A DNA stretch of 64,000 bases from Sphingomonas sp. UV9 (GTDB lineage Bacteria; Pseudomonadota; Alphaproteobacteria; Sphingomonadales; Sphingomonadaceae), in the NCBI RefSeq assembly GCF_004101245.1, contig NZ_SCIN01000002.1, positions 620,001-684,000 of the forward strand, in the 5' to 3' direction. The notes below the pieces were generated by a model. That model was given only the letters and a program-made list of their open reading frames with translations. It was not told the DNA's origin and did no database searches. Below are positions 29,285 through 37,416 of this stretch, in pieces. Position numbers and translations under genes: made by a program. Every line of letters begins with the position of its first letter. Positions within the stretch are counted from its first letter, which is position 1.

Positions 29285-30184
29285 TCAGTCGTCATCCTCG
29301 ACCGGCACGACCGGCGGATGCAGGCGGAGGCGGTTGACGCGGCGTTCGTCGGCTTCGGTGACTTCGAGCTTCCAGCCGCTCGGGTGATCGACGCATTCGC
29401 CGATCTGGGGAACGTGGCCGGCGAGCAGCGCCGCGAGCCCGCCGAGCGTGTCGATGTCGCCATCCACCTCTGCGAGTCGCGGGTCGATCAGTTCCGCGGC
29501 GTCCTCCAGTTCGGCGCGCGCGTCGACATCCCACGCGCCGCCGTCGATCGGCGTCATCAACACCTGCGGCACGTCGTCATGTTCGTCCTCGATATCGCCG
29601 ACGATCTCCTCGATCAGATCCTCGATCGTCACCAGGCCTTCGGTGCCCGAATATTCGTCGATCACGATCGTCAGGTGGACATGCTTCTGCCGCATGTCGG
29701 CGAGCAGATCGAGCGCACCGCGCGACATCGGCGCATACAGCGGCTCGCGGATCAACCCGGCGAGAGTCGCGGGATGCTCGGCGCCGGTCGCGAGGATGTT
29801 GAAGACGTCCTTGATGTGGACCATCCCGATGATCGTATCGAGGTTGTCGCGGTAGACCGGCAGGCGGCTATGGCCCGCCTCGGCGAACAGCTTGACCAGA
29901 TCGGTGAACGGCGTGCCTTCCTCGACCGCTATGATGTCGGCGCGCGGCACACCGACGTCGCCCGCATCGCGCTCGCTGAAATGCAGCAGGTTGCGAACCA
30001 TCTGGCGCTCGAGCGGCGTCAGGTCACCCTTCGCGTCCGGGGCGGGATCGCCCTCGTGCCGGTCGATCGCATCCTCGAGCTGGTCGCGCAGCGATTCGTC
30101 GGAGGTACCAAAGATCAGGCTTTTCAGCCCACGCCAGATTCTGTCGGTACTATCGCCGTTTCCGGCATTGGGGCCATCGGCCAT
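29285..30184 (-). CDS. corC: CorC/HlyC-family CBS-domain protein
   Basis: 299-residue protein of the hemolysin C / CorC (YbeX) family, linked to cobalt and magnesium efflux. It lacks the DUF21 membrane domain. It has an acidic N-terminal helical part, two CBS motifs (about 80-200: VPRADIIAVEEGTPFTDLV, GMVHIKDVFNI, LTIVIDEYSGTEGLVTIEDL) and a CorC_HlyC C-terminal FAD-like domain ending RLRLHPPVVPVEDDD. It follows ybeY by 8 bases on the same strand. In many Alphaproteobacteria lnt comes next; here the cluster ends at a gap and katG. Confidence 0.92.
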   Translation of the reverse strand: MADGPNAGNGDSTDRIWRGLKSLIFGTSDESLRDQLEDAIDRHEGDPAPDAKGDLTPLERQMVRNLLHFSERDAGDVGVPRADIIAVEEGTPFTDLVKLFAEAGHSRLPVYRDNLDTIIGMVHIKDVFNILATGAEHPATLAGLIREPLYAPMSRGALDLLADMRQKHVHLTIVIDEYSGTEGLVTIEDLIEEIVGDIEDEHDDVPQVLMTPIDGGAWDVDARAELEDAAELIDPRLAEVDGDIDTLGGLAALLAGHVPQIGECVDHPSGWKLEVTEADERRVNRLRLHPPVVPVEDDD

Positions 30185-30192
30185 CGTGGTCG

Positions 30193-30702
30193 TCAGTCCT
30201 CTGTGATGAGATAGGGGTCGTGCAGCCCGAGCGCGGCGAGCGCGTCGCGTTCGATCTGCTCCATGCCCTCGGCCTCGTTGTCGTCGATATGGTCATAGCC
30301 TAGCAGATGCAGCGTGCCGTGCACCATCAGATGCATCGCATGATCCTCGACCGAGATACCGCGCTCTGCCGCCTCGGCCACGCAGACGCCGTGCGCGAGG
30401 ATGATGTCACCGAGCAGCACCTCGCCGTCGTCGGAATTCTGGCTCATCGTGTTCAGCAGATCGGGCTGGACCATCGGGAAGGACAGGACGTTGGTCGGCT
30501 TGTCCTTCTGGCGATATTGCTTGTTGAGCGTGTGGACCTCGTCGTCGGAGGCAAGCCGGATCGAGATCTCGACGGTTGCCGAACTGGTCAGGAGTTCGCC
30601 GTTGGGCGTCCGCTCGATCGCCGCCGTCGCTGCGCGCAGGGCGAGCGCATCCCAGTCCTGCTCAGGCCATGGGGCGTCGGAAGAGAGCGCGATTTCTAGC
30701 AT
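30193..30702 (-). CDS. ybeY: YbeY endoribonuclease, 16S rRNA maturation
   Basis: 169-residue zinc endoribonuclease needed for 16S rRNA 3'-end maturation and ribosome quality control. The metal triad is in H128-G-T-L-H132-LLGYD-H138. The N-terminal part has TVEISIRLASDDEVHTLN and TNVLSFP. Genes for YbeY, PhoH and CorC normally sit together; here a vapBC pair separates ybeY from phoH. The start is ATG 30702. Confidence 0.95.
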   Translation of the reverse strand: MLEIALSSDAPWPEQDWDALALRAATAAIERTPNGELLTSSATVEISIRLASDDEVHTLNKQYRQKDKPTNVLSFPMVQPDLLNTMSQNSDDGEVLLGDIILAHGVCVAEAAERGISVEDHAMHLMVHGTLHLLGYDHIDDNEAEGMEQIERDALAALGLHDPYLITED

Positions 30703-30711
30703 GCGTATCCT

Positions 30712-31107
30712 TCAGGCAAGGTCGGTTTGGGCAAAATCATTACCCTTGTAGAGAAGTTCCGCGCCATTGGTTTTCGCGCAGGCATAGGCGAAGCAATCGC
30801 CCATGTTGAGCTTGGCGGGGTGCCGGCCTTTGCCGTAGCGCGCTGCCGCGACAACCGCCTCCCGGCTCTCACCTTCTCCGATCGGAACCATGCGAAGTCC
30901 GGCCTCCTCGGCAAAGCTCGAGACGGCGTCGGCCGCCTGCTGGGGGCTGATCGTCTTCAGTTTCGCGATGGCCTGCGCCGCCTCCCACGCACCGACCGCA
31001 CAATAGTAACGGTCGTTATGCGACTCGATGGCATCGGCGAAATCGTCGGCCTCCGGTTCACCGTAGATGATCGCAACGATGGCCGAGGCGTCGACGAAGA
31101 TGGTCAA
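30712..31107 (-). CDS. vapC: VapC-type PIN-domain toxin
   Basis: 131-residue PIN-domain ribonuclease. Acidic active-site residues are visible in MTIFVDASAIVAIIYGEPEA (D6), the conserved GAWEAAQAIAK region, LNMGDCFAYACAK (D103) and LLYKGNDFAQTDL (D125). Toxins of this group cleave tRNA or rRNA. Its ATG overlaps the antitoxin stop by four bases, and its stop is 9 bases before ybeY, so transcription from the vapB promoter would run into ybeY. Confidence 0.9.
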   Translation of the reverse strand: MTIFVDASAIVAIIYGEPEADDFADAIESHNDRYYCAVGAWEAAQAIAKLKTISPQQAADAVSSFAEEAGLRMVPIGEGESREAVVAAARYGKGRHPAKLNMGDCFAYACAKTNGAELLYKGNDFAQTDLA

Positions 31108-31361
31108 TCGTCATCCTCGTCGTTCAACGAGTCGTAAAAGGCCTTGTCGGCTACAAACCCCGTCGGCTGGCCCAGCGGATGCGCAGCGCGCCATTGGCGC
31201 ATACGTTCGCGCAGACTCGCTACGGGACTTTCCGGTTCCAACTCCGCCTTGCGCCGACGCAGTAGGTCGCGAACGATCTCGGTCTTGGTGACGCCAAGGC
31301 GCGACGCGAGTTCAGACGCGAGTTCGGCAGTTTCACTATCTTTGATGTAAAGTGATGCCAT
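31104..31361 (-). CDS. vapB: VapB-type antitoxin
   Basis: 85-residue antitoxin of the Rv0623-like (PSK) group. The N-terminal DNA-binding part is MASLYIKDSETAELASELAS plus RLGVTKTEIVRDLL, and the C-terminus is acidic (YDSLNDEDDD). The frame opens with three ATG codons at 31367, 31364 and 31361. The Shine-Dalgarno AGGAG is only 1-2 bases before the first and about 8 before the third, so 31361 is preferred. A 16-bp perfect inverted repeat covers the region just upstream (31371-31407) and touches the ribosome site. Confidence 0.88.
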   Translation of the reverse strand: MASLYIKDSETAELASELASRLGVTKTEIVRDLLRRRKAELEPESPVASLRERMRQWRAAHPLGQPTGFVADKAFYDSLNDEDDD

Positions 31362-31370
31362 CATCATGCT

Positions 31371-31407
31371 CCTGGGATATCCTGGATATACTCCAGGATA
31401 TCCCAGG
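31371..31407 (-). promoter_or_regulatory. Probable VapB/VapBC operator (16-bp perfect inverted repeat)
   Basis: Arms CCTGGGATATCCTGGA (31371-31386) and TCCAGGATATCCCAGG (31392-31407) are exact inverted complements with a TATAC spacer. Each arm contains the palindrome GGATATCC. It lies between the phoH stop (31410) and vapB and touches the vapB ribosome site. Autoregulation by the toxin-antitoxin complex at such sites is normal for the family. A stem-loop role at the end of the phoH mRNA is an alternative. Confidence 0.75.
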
Positions 31408-31409
31408 TA

Positions 31410-32414
31410 TCAAGCATCGCTGCCTTCGTAGGCAGCCACGACACGGCCGACGATGGGATGGCGGACGACGTCGCCGACGGTGAAGCGGCACATCGAGATG
31501 CTCTCGACGCCTTCCAGCCGCGTGACGGCATCCGCGAGCCCCGACGCGGAGACGCCGCCGGGGATGTCGACCTGCTTGGGATCGCCGCAGATCACCATTC
31601 GGCTGTTCTGGCCGAAGCGGGTGAGGAACATCTTCATCTGCGCCGGCGTGGTGTTCTGCGCCTCGTCGAGGATCACGAACGCGTCGGCCAACGTCCGGCC
31701 GCGCATGAACGCGATCGGCGCGACCTCGATCTCGCCGCTCGCAATGCGGCGTTCGACCTGCTCGGCGGGGAGGCAGTCGTAGAGCGCGTCGTAGAGCGGC
31801 CGCAGATACGGATCGACCTTCTCCTTCATGTCGCCGGGGAGGAAGCCGAGGCGCTCGCCCGCCTCAACGGCGGGGCGCGACAGGATCAGCCGCTGGACGC
31901 TGCCGGTGATGAGTTGCTGCACCGCCTGCGCGACGGCGACATAGGTCTTGCCCGTTCCTGCCGGCCCGAGCGCGAAGATCATGTCGTTGTTGGCGAGCTC
32001 GCGCATGTAGTGCGCCTGCGCCGGCGTGCGCGGGACGATCGTCTTCTTGCGCGTCCGGATCATGATCGGCGGCGCGGCGCCACCGCCCGCATCGGCGCGG
32101 ATGATCCCTTCGAGCACAGGTTCGTCGGCCATCGCGATCGAGGCGTCGACGAGGCCGGTATCGACGTCCTCGCCGCGCTGGATCCGGGCATAGAGATCGT
32201 GGAGCACGTCGCGCGCCTTGGCGACCTGTTCGGCGGTGCCCTCGAGCCCGATCTTGTTCCCGCGGGCAGTGATGTAGACACCGAGGCGGTTTTCGAGCGC
32301 GACGAGGTTCTGGTCGTATTGGCCGAACAGTCGGACAAGCAATTGGGGCTTGTCGAAGAGAAGCTCGACTCGGGCGCGGTCACCGGACTGCGCGGGAACG
32401 GGTTTACGGCTCAT
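31410..32414 (-). CDS. phoH: PhoH-family ATPase
   Basis: 334-residue PhoH-like protein. A small KH-like N-terminal region (about 20-80) is followed by the P-loop ATPase with Walker A GPAGTGKT (150-157), FLPGDMKEKVDPYLRPLYDAL, FMRGRTLADAFVILDEAQNT (Walker B), and the C-terminal CGDPKQVDIPGGVSASGL and GDVVRHPIVGRVVAAYE. Such proteins are thought to act in RNA metabolism alongside YbeY. The start is ATG 32414. It is downstream of miaB with a 394-base gap that holds a palindromic repeat. Confidence 0.95.
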   Translation of the reverse strand: MSRKPVPAQSGDRARVELLFDKPQLLVRLFGQYDQNLVALENRLGVYITARGNKIGLEGTAEQVAKARDVLHDLYARIQRGEDVDTGLVDASIAMADEPVLEGIIRADAGGGAAPPIMIRTRKKTIVPRTPAQAHYMRELANNDMIFALGPAGTGKTYVAVAQAVQQLITGSVQRLILSRPAVEAGERLGFLPGDMKEKVDPYLRPLYDALYDCLPAEQVERRIASGEIEVAPIAFMRGRTLADAFVILDEAQNTTPAQMKMFLTRFGQNSRMVICGDPKQVDIPGGVSASGLADAVTRLEGVESISMCRFTVGDVVRHPIVGRVVAAYEGSDA

Positions 32415-32808
32415 ACGGTCCTTTCGGGGGCGTCAAAGGTTACGCCTGGAAGCGTCGAATCGTAACCTTTGAAAGGAAGATGAGGGGCGGGGCGGCGACC
32501 TTCAACCGGCGCCGAGGCGGCGGTGGTGGAAAGCATGGGATCGCGCGGGCGCAACTGCATCGCCGACGAGTGTGGCAGGGGATTCGCGTGTAGGACAGGG
32601 GAATCTTTTGCGGGTGCGCGAGGCGGCTGGGTGGCGTTGCGTCAAAGCCTCGGGGGGATACGCGGTCACCAGCCATACCAGCCCCTGCGCCTCCCCGGCG
32701 AAGGCCGGGGCCCAACTGGAAAGATCGATGTAACGGAGGATTGTCCTTCGTTATCTCCGTTTCCCAATTGGGCCCCGGCCTTCGCCGGGGTGGTAGACAT
32801 AAAGCGGA
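32415..32808. other. Gene-free stretch between miaB and phoH
   Basis: 394 bases. The half nearest phoH shows no recognisable gene and probably includes the phoH promoter. The half nearest miaB contains a palindromic repeat (32692-32793). Confidence 0.6.
32692..32793. repeat. Palindromic repeat, GGGCCCAATTGG family, copy 2
   Basis: Ends CCGGCGAAGGCCGGGGCCC and GGGCCCCGGCCTTCGCCGG are inverted complements. The interior has TGTAACGGAGG, CCTTCGTT and CCCAATTGG, matching the copy at 6541-6643. Confidence 0.85.
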
Positions 32809-34125
32809 CTAAGCCGCCTCGCGCACGCGCTCCACGCCGGTCAGTGAATTCGGCCCGGCCGCCGCGAGCGTCACTTCGACCAGGTCGCCGATCGCGTGGT
32901 CGCCGATCAGGTGGACCGATTGCAGCCAGGGGGACTTGCCGATCAGCTGGCCGGACAGTTTGCCGGTGCGCTCCAGCAGGACCGAGCAAGCGCGACCGAC
33001 GGTGGCGGCGTTGAACGCGTGCTGGTCGCGGTTGAGCGCGGCCTGGAGGCGCTGGAGGCGTTCGTCCATGACCGATTCCGGGACCTGTTCGACGATCGAG
33101 GCCGCGGGGGTGCCGGGGCGGGGGCTGTATTTGAAGCTGTACGCCTGCGCATAGCCGACCGCGTCTACCAGGCTCAGCGTGTCCTCGAACTCGGCGTCGG
33201 TCTCGCCGGGGAAGCCGACGATGAAGTCGCCCGACAGCGCGATGTCGGGGCGCACCGCGCGGACGCGGTCGAGCAGGCGGAGGTAGGAGTCGCGGGTGTG
33301 CGACCGGTTCATCGCCTTCAGCACGCGGTCGCTGCCGCTTTGCACAGGCAAATGGAGGAACGGCATCAGGCTCTCGATATCGCGGTGCGCGTCGATCAGG
33401 CCCTGCGTCATGTCGTTGGGGTGGCTGGTCGTGTAGCGGATGCGCGCGAGGCCGGGGATCTTGTCCAGGTCTCTGATCAGGTCGTGGAGGCCGCGCATGT
33501 CTTCGCTCCAGGCGTTCACGTTCTGGCCGAGCAGCGTGATTTCGCGCGCGCCGGCGTCGACCAGTGCCTTCGCCTCGTCGACGATCGCGGCGAACGGCCG
33601 GCTGATCTCGGCGCCGCGGGTGTAGGGGACGACGCAATAGGTGCAGAACTTGTCGCACCCTTCCTGCACGGTCAGGAACGCCGACGGGGCGACCTTCCGC
33701 CGGGCGGGGAGCGCGCCGAACTTCGACAGCAGCGGCATGTCGGTGTCGAGCGAGGGCGTGCCGGCGGCCGCCTTCGCGACGAGGTCCGGCAGGTTGTGAT
33801 ACGCTTGCGGGCCGACGACGATGTCGACCTTGGCGCGGGTGAAGATCTCCTCCCCCTCGGCCTGCGCGACGCAGCCCGCAACCGCGATCATCGGCGTCTT
33901 GCCGGACTTGCGGCGCTGATCCTTCCGCAGGCGCCCGATGTCCGAATAGACCTTTTCGGTGGCGCGTTCGCGGATGTGGCAGGTGTTGAGGACGACGACG
34001 TCGGCGTCGACCGCATCGGCCTGGGTGAGGCCTTGGGCGGCCATCAGCTCGGCCATGCGCTCGCCGTCGTAGACGTTCATCTGGCAGCCGAACGACTTGA
34101 CGTGGAAGGTTTTCGGGGGGGACAT
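32809..34125 (-). CDS. miaB: tRNA-2-methylthio-N6-dimethylallyladenosine synthase
   Basis: Radical-SAM methylthiotransferase that adds the 2-methylthio group to A37 of tRNAs reading UNN codons. It uses two [4Fe-4S] clusters. 438 residues: the UPF0004 N-terminal domain with cluster cysteines C14, C49 and C85; the radical-SAM motif C157-DKF-C161-TY-C164; and a C-terminal TRAM domain ending near [17 protein letters not shown]. The start is ATG 34125. It is a client of the Fe-S assembly genes in this window. Confidence 0.96.
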   Translation of the reverse strand: MSPPKTFHVKSFGCQMNVYDGERMAELMAAQGLTQADAVDADVVVLNTCHIRERATEKVYSDIGRLRKDQRRKSGKTPMIAVAGCVAQAEGEEIFTRAKVDIVVGPQAYHNLPDLVAKAAAGTPSLDTDMPLLSKFGALPARRKVAPSAFLTVQEGCDKFCTYCVVPYTRGAEISRPFAAIVDEAKALVDAGAREITLLGQNVNAWSEDMRGLHDLIRDLDKIPGLARIRYTTSHPNDMTQGLIDAHRDIESLMPFLHLPVQSGSDRVLKAMNRSHTRDSYLRLLDRVRAVRPDIALSGDFIVGFPGETDAEFEDTLSLVDAVGYAQAYSFKYSPRPGTPAASIVEQVPESVMDERLQRLQAALNRDQHAFNAATVGRACSVLLERTGKLSGQLIGKSPWLQSVHLIGDHAIGDLVEVTLAAAGPNSLTGVERVREAA

Positions 34126-34291
34126 GCGGGGGCGTGTAGCGGATTTGTGGGGGTTGGGGGAGGGGGCGTTGTTCGATGCCGACCGGTTCGGTGTGCCTCT
34201 ACCGTTCAGTACGCCGCCTTATATGGGAGCTCCTCCCCGGCCGAGGCCGGGGTGGGGTCAGTTGGTGTGGTAAAGGCAGCACCCCCCTCCT

Positions 34292-34346
34292 TGTTCTCCC
34301 GCGAAGGCGGGAGCCCAGTCTGGGTCCCCGCCTTCGCGGGGAAACA
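34292..34346. repeat. 55-bp palindromic repeat (TGTTCTCCCGCGAAGG family)
   Basis: Consensus-like copy between miaB and plsC: TTCTCCCGCGAAGGCGGGAG, CCCAGTCTGGG, CCCCGCCTTCGCGGGGA. Confidence 0.88.
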
Positions 34347-34361
34347 TTCTTTGCTCGTGGG

Positions 34362-35144
34362 TTAGAGGGCTTCCATGCGGCGTCGCGCTTCCGCGGCGAT
34401 GGCTTTTCGGTCGCCGTATTCCGCGGGATCGAAGGGTTCGGCGAAGTGCAGCGTCGCCACGAACGTCCCCTGCCGCCTCAGGACTCGCGCAGCGTGGTGT
34501 TGGCCGGGTTCGTCGCCCACCCAAGCGAGTTCTCCGGTCGCGGCGCCGTAGTCGATGCGGACCGGCTGGACCTTAACGCCGGGCGGTGGCGGATCGAGCG
34601 CGGCCAGCAACGCCGCCTTGAACGGGAGCAGAGTCACGCCGTCGCCTGTCGTGCCCTCGGGGAACAGCGTCACCGGCCAGTCCTGCGCGAGCGCGTCGCG
34701 GATCTGCGCGATCTGCGCGGTCACCGCCATGCGGTCGGCGCGGCTGACGAAGATGGTGTGGTTGAGCGTGCAGAGCCAGCCGACCAGCGGCGCGCCACGG
34801 AGCTCGGACTTGGCGACGAAAGCGCTGCCGGTCGCGCCGGACAGGAGCAGGATGTCGATCCAGCTCAGATGGTTCGAGACGAAGACGACGTCGTGACGCA
34901 GCGGCGTACCGACTACACGGACGCGGGCCCCGACGATCCGCGCCACCAGTCCCAGGAACCGCGGCGGCCAAGGCGACTTGCGCCCGACCAAGCGCCACGC
35001 GCCGTGCACAGGAAGCGCAATACCCAGCGCAAGCAGCAGCGCCGCCAGCCGCGCGCCGAGGCGGATCCGGGCGATCGGATCAATCCTTGCGGGTGAGCGC
35101 GACGCCGTAGAGTTCCATCCGGTGATCGACGAGGCGGAAGCCAA
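34362..35144 (-). CDS. plsC: 1-acyl-sn-glycerol-3-phosphate acyltransferase
   Basis: Membrane acyltransferase that makes phosphatidic acid. The N-terminal membrane segment (LAALLLALGIALPVHGAW) is followed by the catalytic FVSNHLSWIDILLL (H-x4-D), the IFVSRADR motif and LFPEGTTGDGVTLLPFK (EGT). The product is up to 260 residues. The start is doubtful: the only in-frame conventional start is TTG 35144, which would overlap the 3' end of fur by 65 bases. The domain itself needs only the sequence from about 35084 on, where the nearest codons are ATT or ATC at the fur stop. Read the start as unresolved. Confidence 0.85.
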   Translation of the reverse strand: MASASSITGWNSTASRSPARIDPIARIRLGARLAALLLALGIALPVHGAWRLVGRKSPWPPRFLGLVARIVGARVRVVGTPLRHDVVFVSNHLSWIDILLLSGATGSAFVAKSELRGAPLVGWLCTLNHTIFVSRADRMAVTAQIAQIRDALAQDWPVTLFPEGTTGDGVTLLPFKAALLAALDPPPPGVKVQPVRIDYGAATGELAWVGDEPGQHHAARVLRRQGTFVATLHFAEPFDPAEYGDRKAIAAEARRRMEAL

Positions 35145-35502
35145 GCTTCTCGGCGATCGCCTTCTGCAGCTGCTCGAGCTCGGGGTCGACGAACTCGATG
35201 ACCTTGCCGCTTTCGACGTCGATCAGGTGATCGTGATGCGCCTCGGGTGCGGGCTCGTAGCGCGCGCGGCCGTCGCCGAAATCGTGGCGATCGAGGATGC
35301 CGGCTTCCTCGAACAGGCGGACTGTACGATACACCGTCGCGATCGAGATGCCGGGGTCGATCTGCGACGCGCGCTCATAGACCTTCTCGACGTCGGGATG
35401 GTCGTCCGCCTCGGACAGCACGCGCGCGATGACGCGGCGCTGCTCGGTGATGCGCAAACCCTTCTCGTTGCAGAGTGCTTCCAGATCGATCTTGCGCGCC
35501 AT
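35080..35502 (-). CDS. fur: Fur/Mur-family metal-responsive regulator
   Basis: 140-residue Fur-family repressor. The winged helix has LRITEQRRVIARVLSEA and ISIATVYRTVRLFEEAGIL. The metal-binding region shows HDFGDGRARYEPAPEAHHDH. The CxxC of E. coli Fur is replaced by DVESGKVIEF, as is usual in the alphaproteobacterial Fur/Mur branch, so the metal may be manganese or iron. It stands between rimI and plsC on the same strand. No Fur-type operator was identified with confidence in the window. Confidence 0.92.
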   Translation of the reverse strand: MARKIDLEALCNEKGLRITEQRRVIARVLSEADDHPDVEKVYERASQIDPGISIATVYRTVRLFEEAGILDRHDFGDGRARYEPAPEAHHDHLIDVESGKVIEFVDPELEQLQKAIAEKLGFRLVDHRMELYGVALTRKD

Positions 35503-35576
35503 GTGTCATTCCCTCGTTGCGTGGCATGTAGGGCGTTCGCGCTGTTGCGAAAAGGGATAGTGACTCGCAATAAGAC

Positions 35577-36065
35577 TTAAGCGTTGATAACTCGGGAATA
35601 TGTATGTGCGTCATACGCGACGCCGGTCTTGCCGCGGTAATAGGCGCGGCGCTCGCCGACCTTGGTGAAACCGTGTGCGCCGTACATCTTGACCGCGTCA
35701 TTGCCGGCGCGAACCTCGAGGTGGAGCTTGGCGATATTGCCGGCCGAGCAGTCGGCGATCGCCGCGCGGATCAGCGCGGTGCCGACGCCGCGGCGGCGCT
35801 GATCGGGGGCGACCGCGATCAGCAGCAATTCGGCTTCGTCGGCGACCGAGCGCGTCATCGTGAAGCCGGCGGGGAAGTCGTCGACGAACGCGAGCGTCAG
35901 GTGGACGCCGGTGAGCGCGAGCACGCCGAGGCACTGGCTGCGCGTCCACGCCTCGCCGTAGCGCGGGTCGAACGCTTCGGTCATCAACGCGTCGACGATC
36001 GCGAGATCGCGTGCGTCGCCGGTGCGCAGCGTGACCACGCGGGTCGCGACCTGGCGGGTGGCCAT
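35577..36065 (-). CDS. rimI: Ribosomal protein alanine acetyltransferase, GNAT family
   Basis: 162-residue GNAT N-acetyltransferase. The acetyl-CoA motif is LLLIAVAPDQRRRGVGTALI (about 80-99), followed by KLHLEVRAGNDAVKMYGAHG and FTKVGERRAYY, the RimI signature. It is expected to acetylate the N-terminal alanine of a ribosomal protein or related targets. Its ATG shares one base with the tsaB stop (TAATG), and this tsaB-rimI pairing is common. Confidence 0.92.
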   Translation of the reverse strand: MATRQVATRVVTLRTGDARDLAIVDALMTEAFDPRYGEAWTRSQCLGVLALTGVHLTLAFVDDFPAGFTMTRSVADEAELLLIAVAPDQRRRGVGTALIRAAIADCSAGNIAKLHLEVRAGNDAVKMYGAHGFTKVGERRAYYRGKTGVAYDAHTYSRVINA

Positions 36066-36682
36066 TATTTCGGGACCGAGGGTTTGGCGTCGGGTGCGCG
36101 ACCGTAGATCGGCGTCGGCGGTAACGCGGTCAGCGTCGCGGGCAGCAGGATCGCGAAGGCCGCGTCGGGGAGCGCTTCGCCAAGGTCCAGTCCGTCGGCC
36201 AGCACAGCCAGCCAGCGCACGCCGTTACCGACCGCGCGTCGTCCCGCCAGCGCGGCGAGCGCGGCATCGGGCTTCAGCGACACCATGTCGGTGCACGGCG
36301 ACAGATCGGCGGAGAAGGCCTGCATGAAGACTTCGCCATGCCCCCCTTCCATGACGACCGCAATATCGTCGGTTAAACGGTCTGCGAAACCGGCGGCGGC
36401 GATGAGGGGGAGCGAGGAGAAGCCGGCGATCTCCGCACCCCAGCCGAGCGCGAGCCCGCGCGCGGCGGCGATGCCGACGCGGACGCCGGTGAAGCTGCCC
36501 GGGCCACAATCGACGAGGACCCGCGCGGCACGGCCGCCTTCGGGCAGGTCGGCGATCATCGGGATGAGGCGTTCGGCGTGGCCTCGGCCGACGACCTCAT
36601 GCGCGTGCGCGATAATAGCGCCGTCCTCGACGAGCGCGACCGAGCAGGCTGCGGTGGATGTTTCGATTATCAGCGTGCGCAT
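36065..36682 (-). CDS. tsaB: tRNA t6A biosynthesis protein TsaB
   Basis: 205-residue actin-like ATPase-fold partner of TsaD in making threonylcarbamoyladenosine at A37 of ANN-decoding tRNAs. The N-terminus is LIIETSTAACSVALVEDG. It has GRGHAERLIPMI and the typical VDCGPGSFTGVRVGIAAARG (about 58-77). The C-terminal half is less conserved and shorter than in E. coli, which is normal. It is coupled to rimI, and tsaD is outside the window. Confidence 0.94.
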   Translation of the reverse strand: MRTLIIETSTAACSVALVEDGAIIAHAHEVVGRGHAERLIPMIADLPEGGRAARVLVDCGPGSFTGVRVGIAAARGLALGWGAEIAGFSSLPLIAAAGFADRLTDDIAVVMEGGHGEVFMQAFSADLSPCTDMVSLKPDAALAALAGRRAVGNGVRWLAVLADGLDLGEALPDAAFAILLPATLTALPPTPIYGRAPDAKPSVPK

Positions 36683-36708
36683 TGTCTATTCCGTCACATC
36701 CCGACCCG

Positions 36709-36792
36709 CGTCACCCCGGCGAAAGCTGGGGTCTCCCGGTTGGCGAATGTCGTGGCCAGAACCGGGATACCCCAGCTTTGGCTGGGGTGACG
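36709..36792. repeat. Palindromic repeat, AGCGAAAGCTGGGG family, copy 2
   Basis: Ends CGTCACCCCGGCGAAAGCTG and CAGCTTTGGCTGGGGTGACG, with GGTCTCCCGG / CCGGGATACC pairing inside. Interior GGCGAATGTCGTGGCC resembles the copy at 29105-29189. Confidence 0.82.
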
Positions 36793-36822
36793 GTGTTTGA
36801 CTAGCGCGGTTGGCTAGCGCGC

Positions 36823-37416
36823 TCAGGCGATGCTGTTGAACTTCGCGAAGTCCGGGCGCGGCGAGCGGCCGTAGATCGTCGCGGGATCGCCGTGGCCGAG
36901 CGTCGTGATGAAGTTGGTCCGCACCGCGGGCGTGTCGTGGAAGAACGCCGCGTCGACCTTGCCCGCGTCAAAGCCCGACATCGGCCCGGTATCGAGCCCG
37001 AGCATCCGCGCGGCGATGATGAAATACGCGCCCTGCAGCGACGAATTACGGAACGCCGAGGCCTCGCGCAGTTCGGCATTGCCGTCGAACCAGGACTTTG
37101 CGTCCGCATGCGGGAACAGCTCGGGGAGGTGTTCGTGGAAATTGGTGTCCATGCCGATGATCACCGACACGGGGGCCTTCAGGATCTTGGGCGCGTTCTG
37201 CGCACTGCACGCCTCGGCGAGCTTCTGCTTCGACTCGTCGCTAACGCACCAGATTAGCCGCGCGGGCAGCTGGTTGGCCGATGTCGGCCCCCATTTCATC
37301 AGGTCCCAGATCGCGTGCAGGTCGCTCTCGGCGACGGGCTCGTCGGTGTAGCCGTTATAGGTGCGCGCGTCGCGGAAGACGGTGTCGAGGACGGAGTCGT
37401 CGAGTTTCTGGCGCAT
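36823..37416 (-). CDS. Nitroreductase-family malonic semialdehyde reductase (RutE/HadB-like)
   Basis: 197-residue FMN nitroreductase-fold protein of the RutE group. It has ARTYNGYTDEPV, the family motif IWDLMKWGPTSANQLPAR, FRNSSLQGAYFIIAARMLGL and GPMSGFD. The C-terminal LGHGDPATIYGRSPRPDF is typical of RutE-like enzymes that reduce malonic semialdehyde to 3-hydroxypropionate. No other rut genes are nearby, so the in-cell substrate is open. Its ATG shares a base with the nifU-like stop (TGATG). Confidence 0.88.
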   Translation of the reverse strand: MRQKLDDSVLDTVFRDARTYNGYTDEPVAESDLHAIWDLMKWGPTSANQLPARLIWCVSDESKQKLAEACSAQNAPKILKAPVSVIIGMDTNFHEHLPELFPHADAKSWFDGNAELREASAFRNSSLQGAYFIIAARMLGLDTGPMSGFDAGKVDAAFFHDTPAVRTNFITTLGHGDPATIYGRSPRPDFAKFNSIA

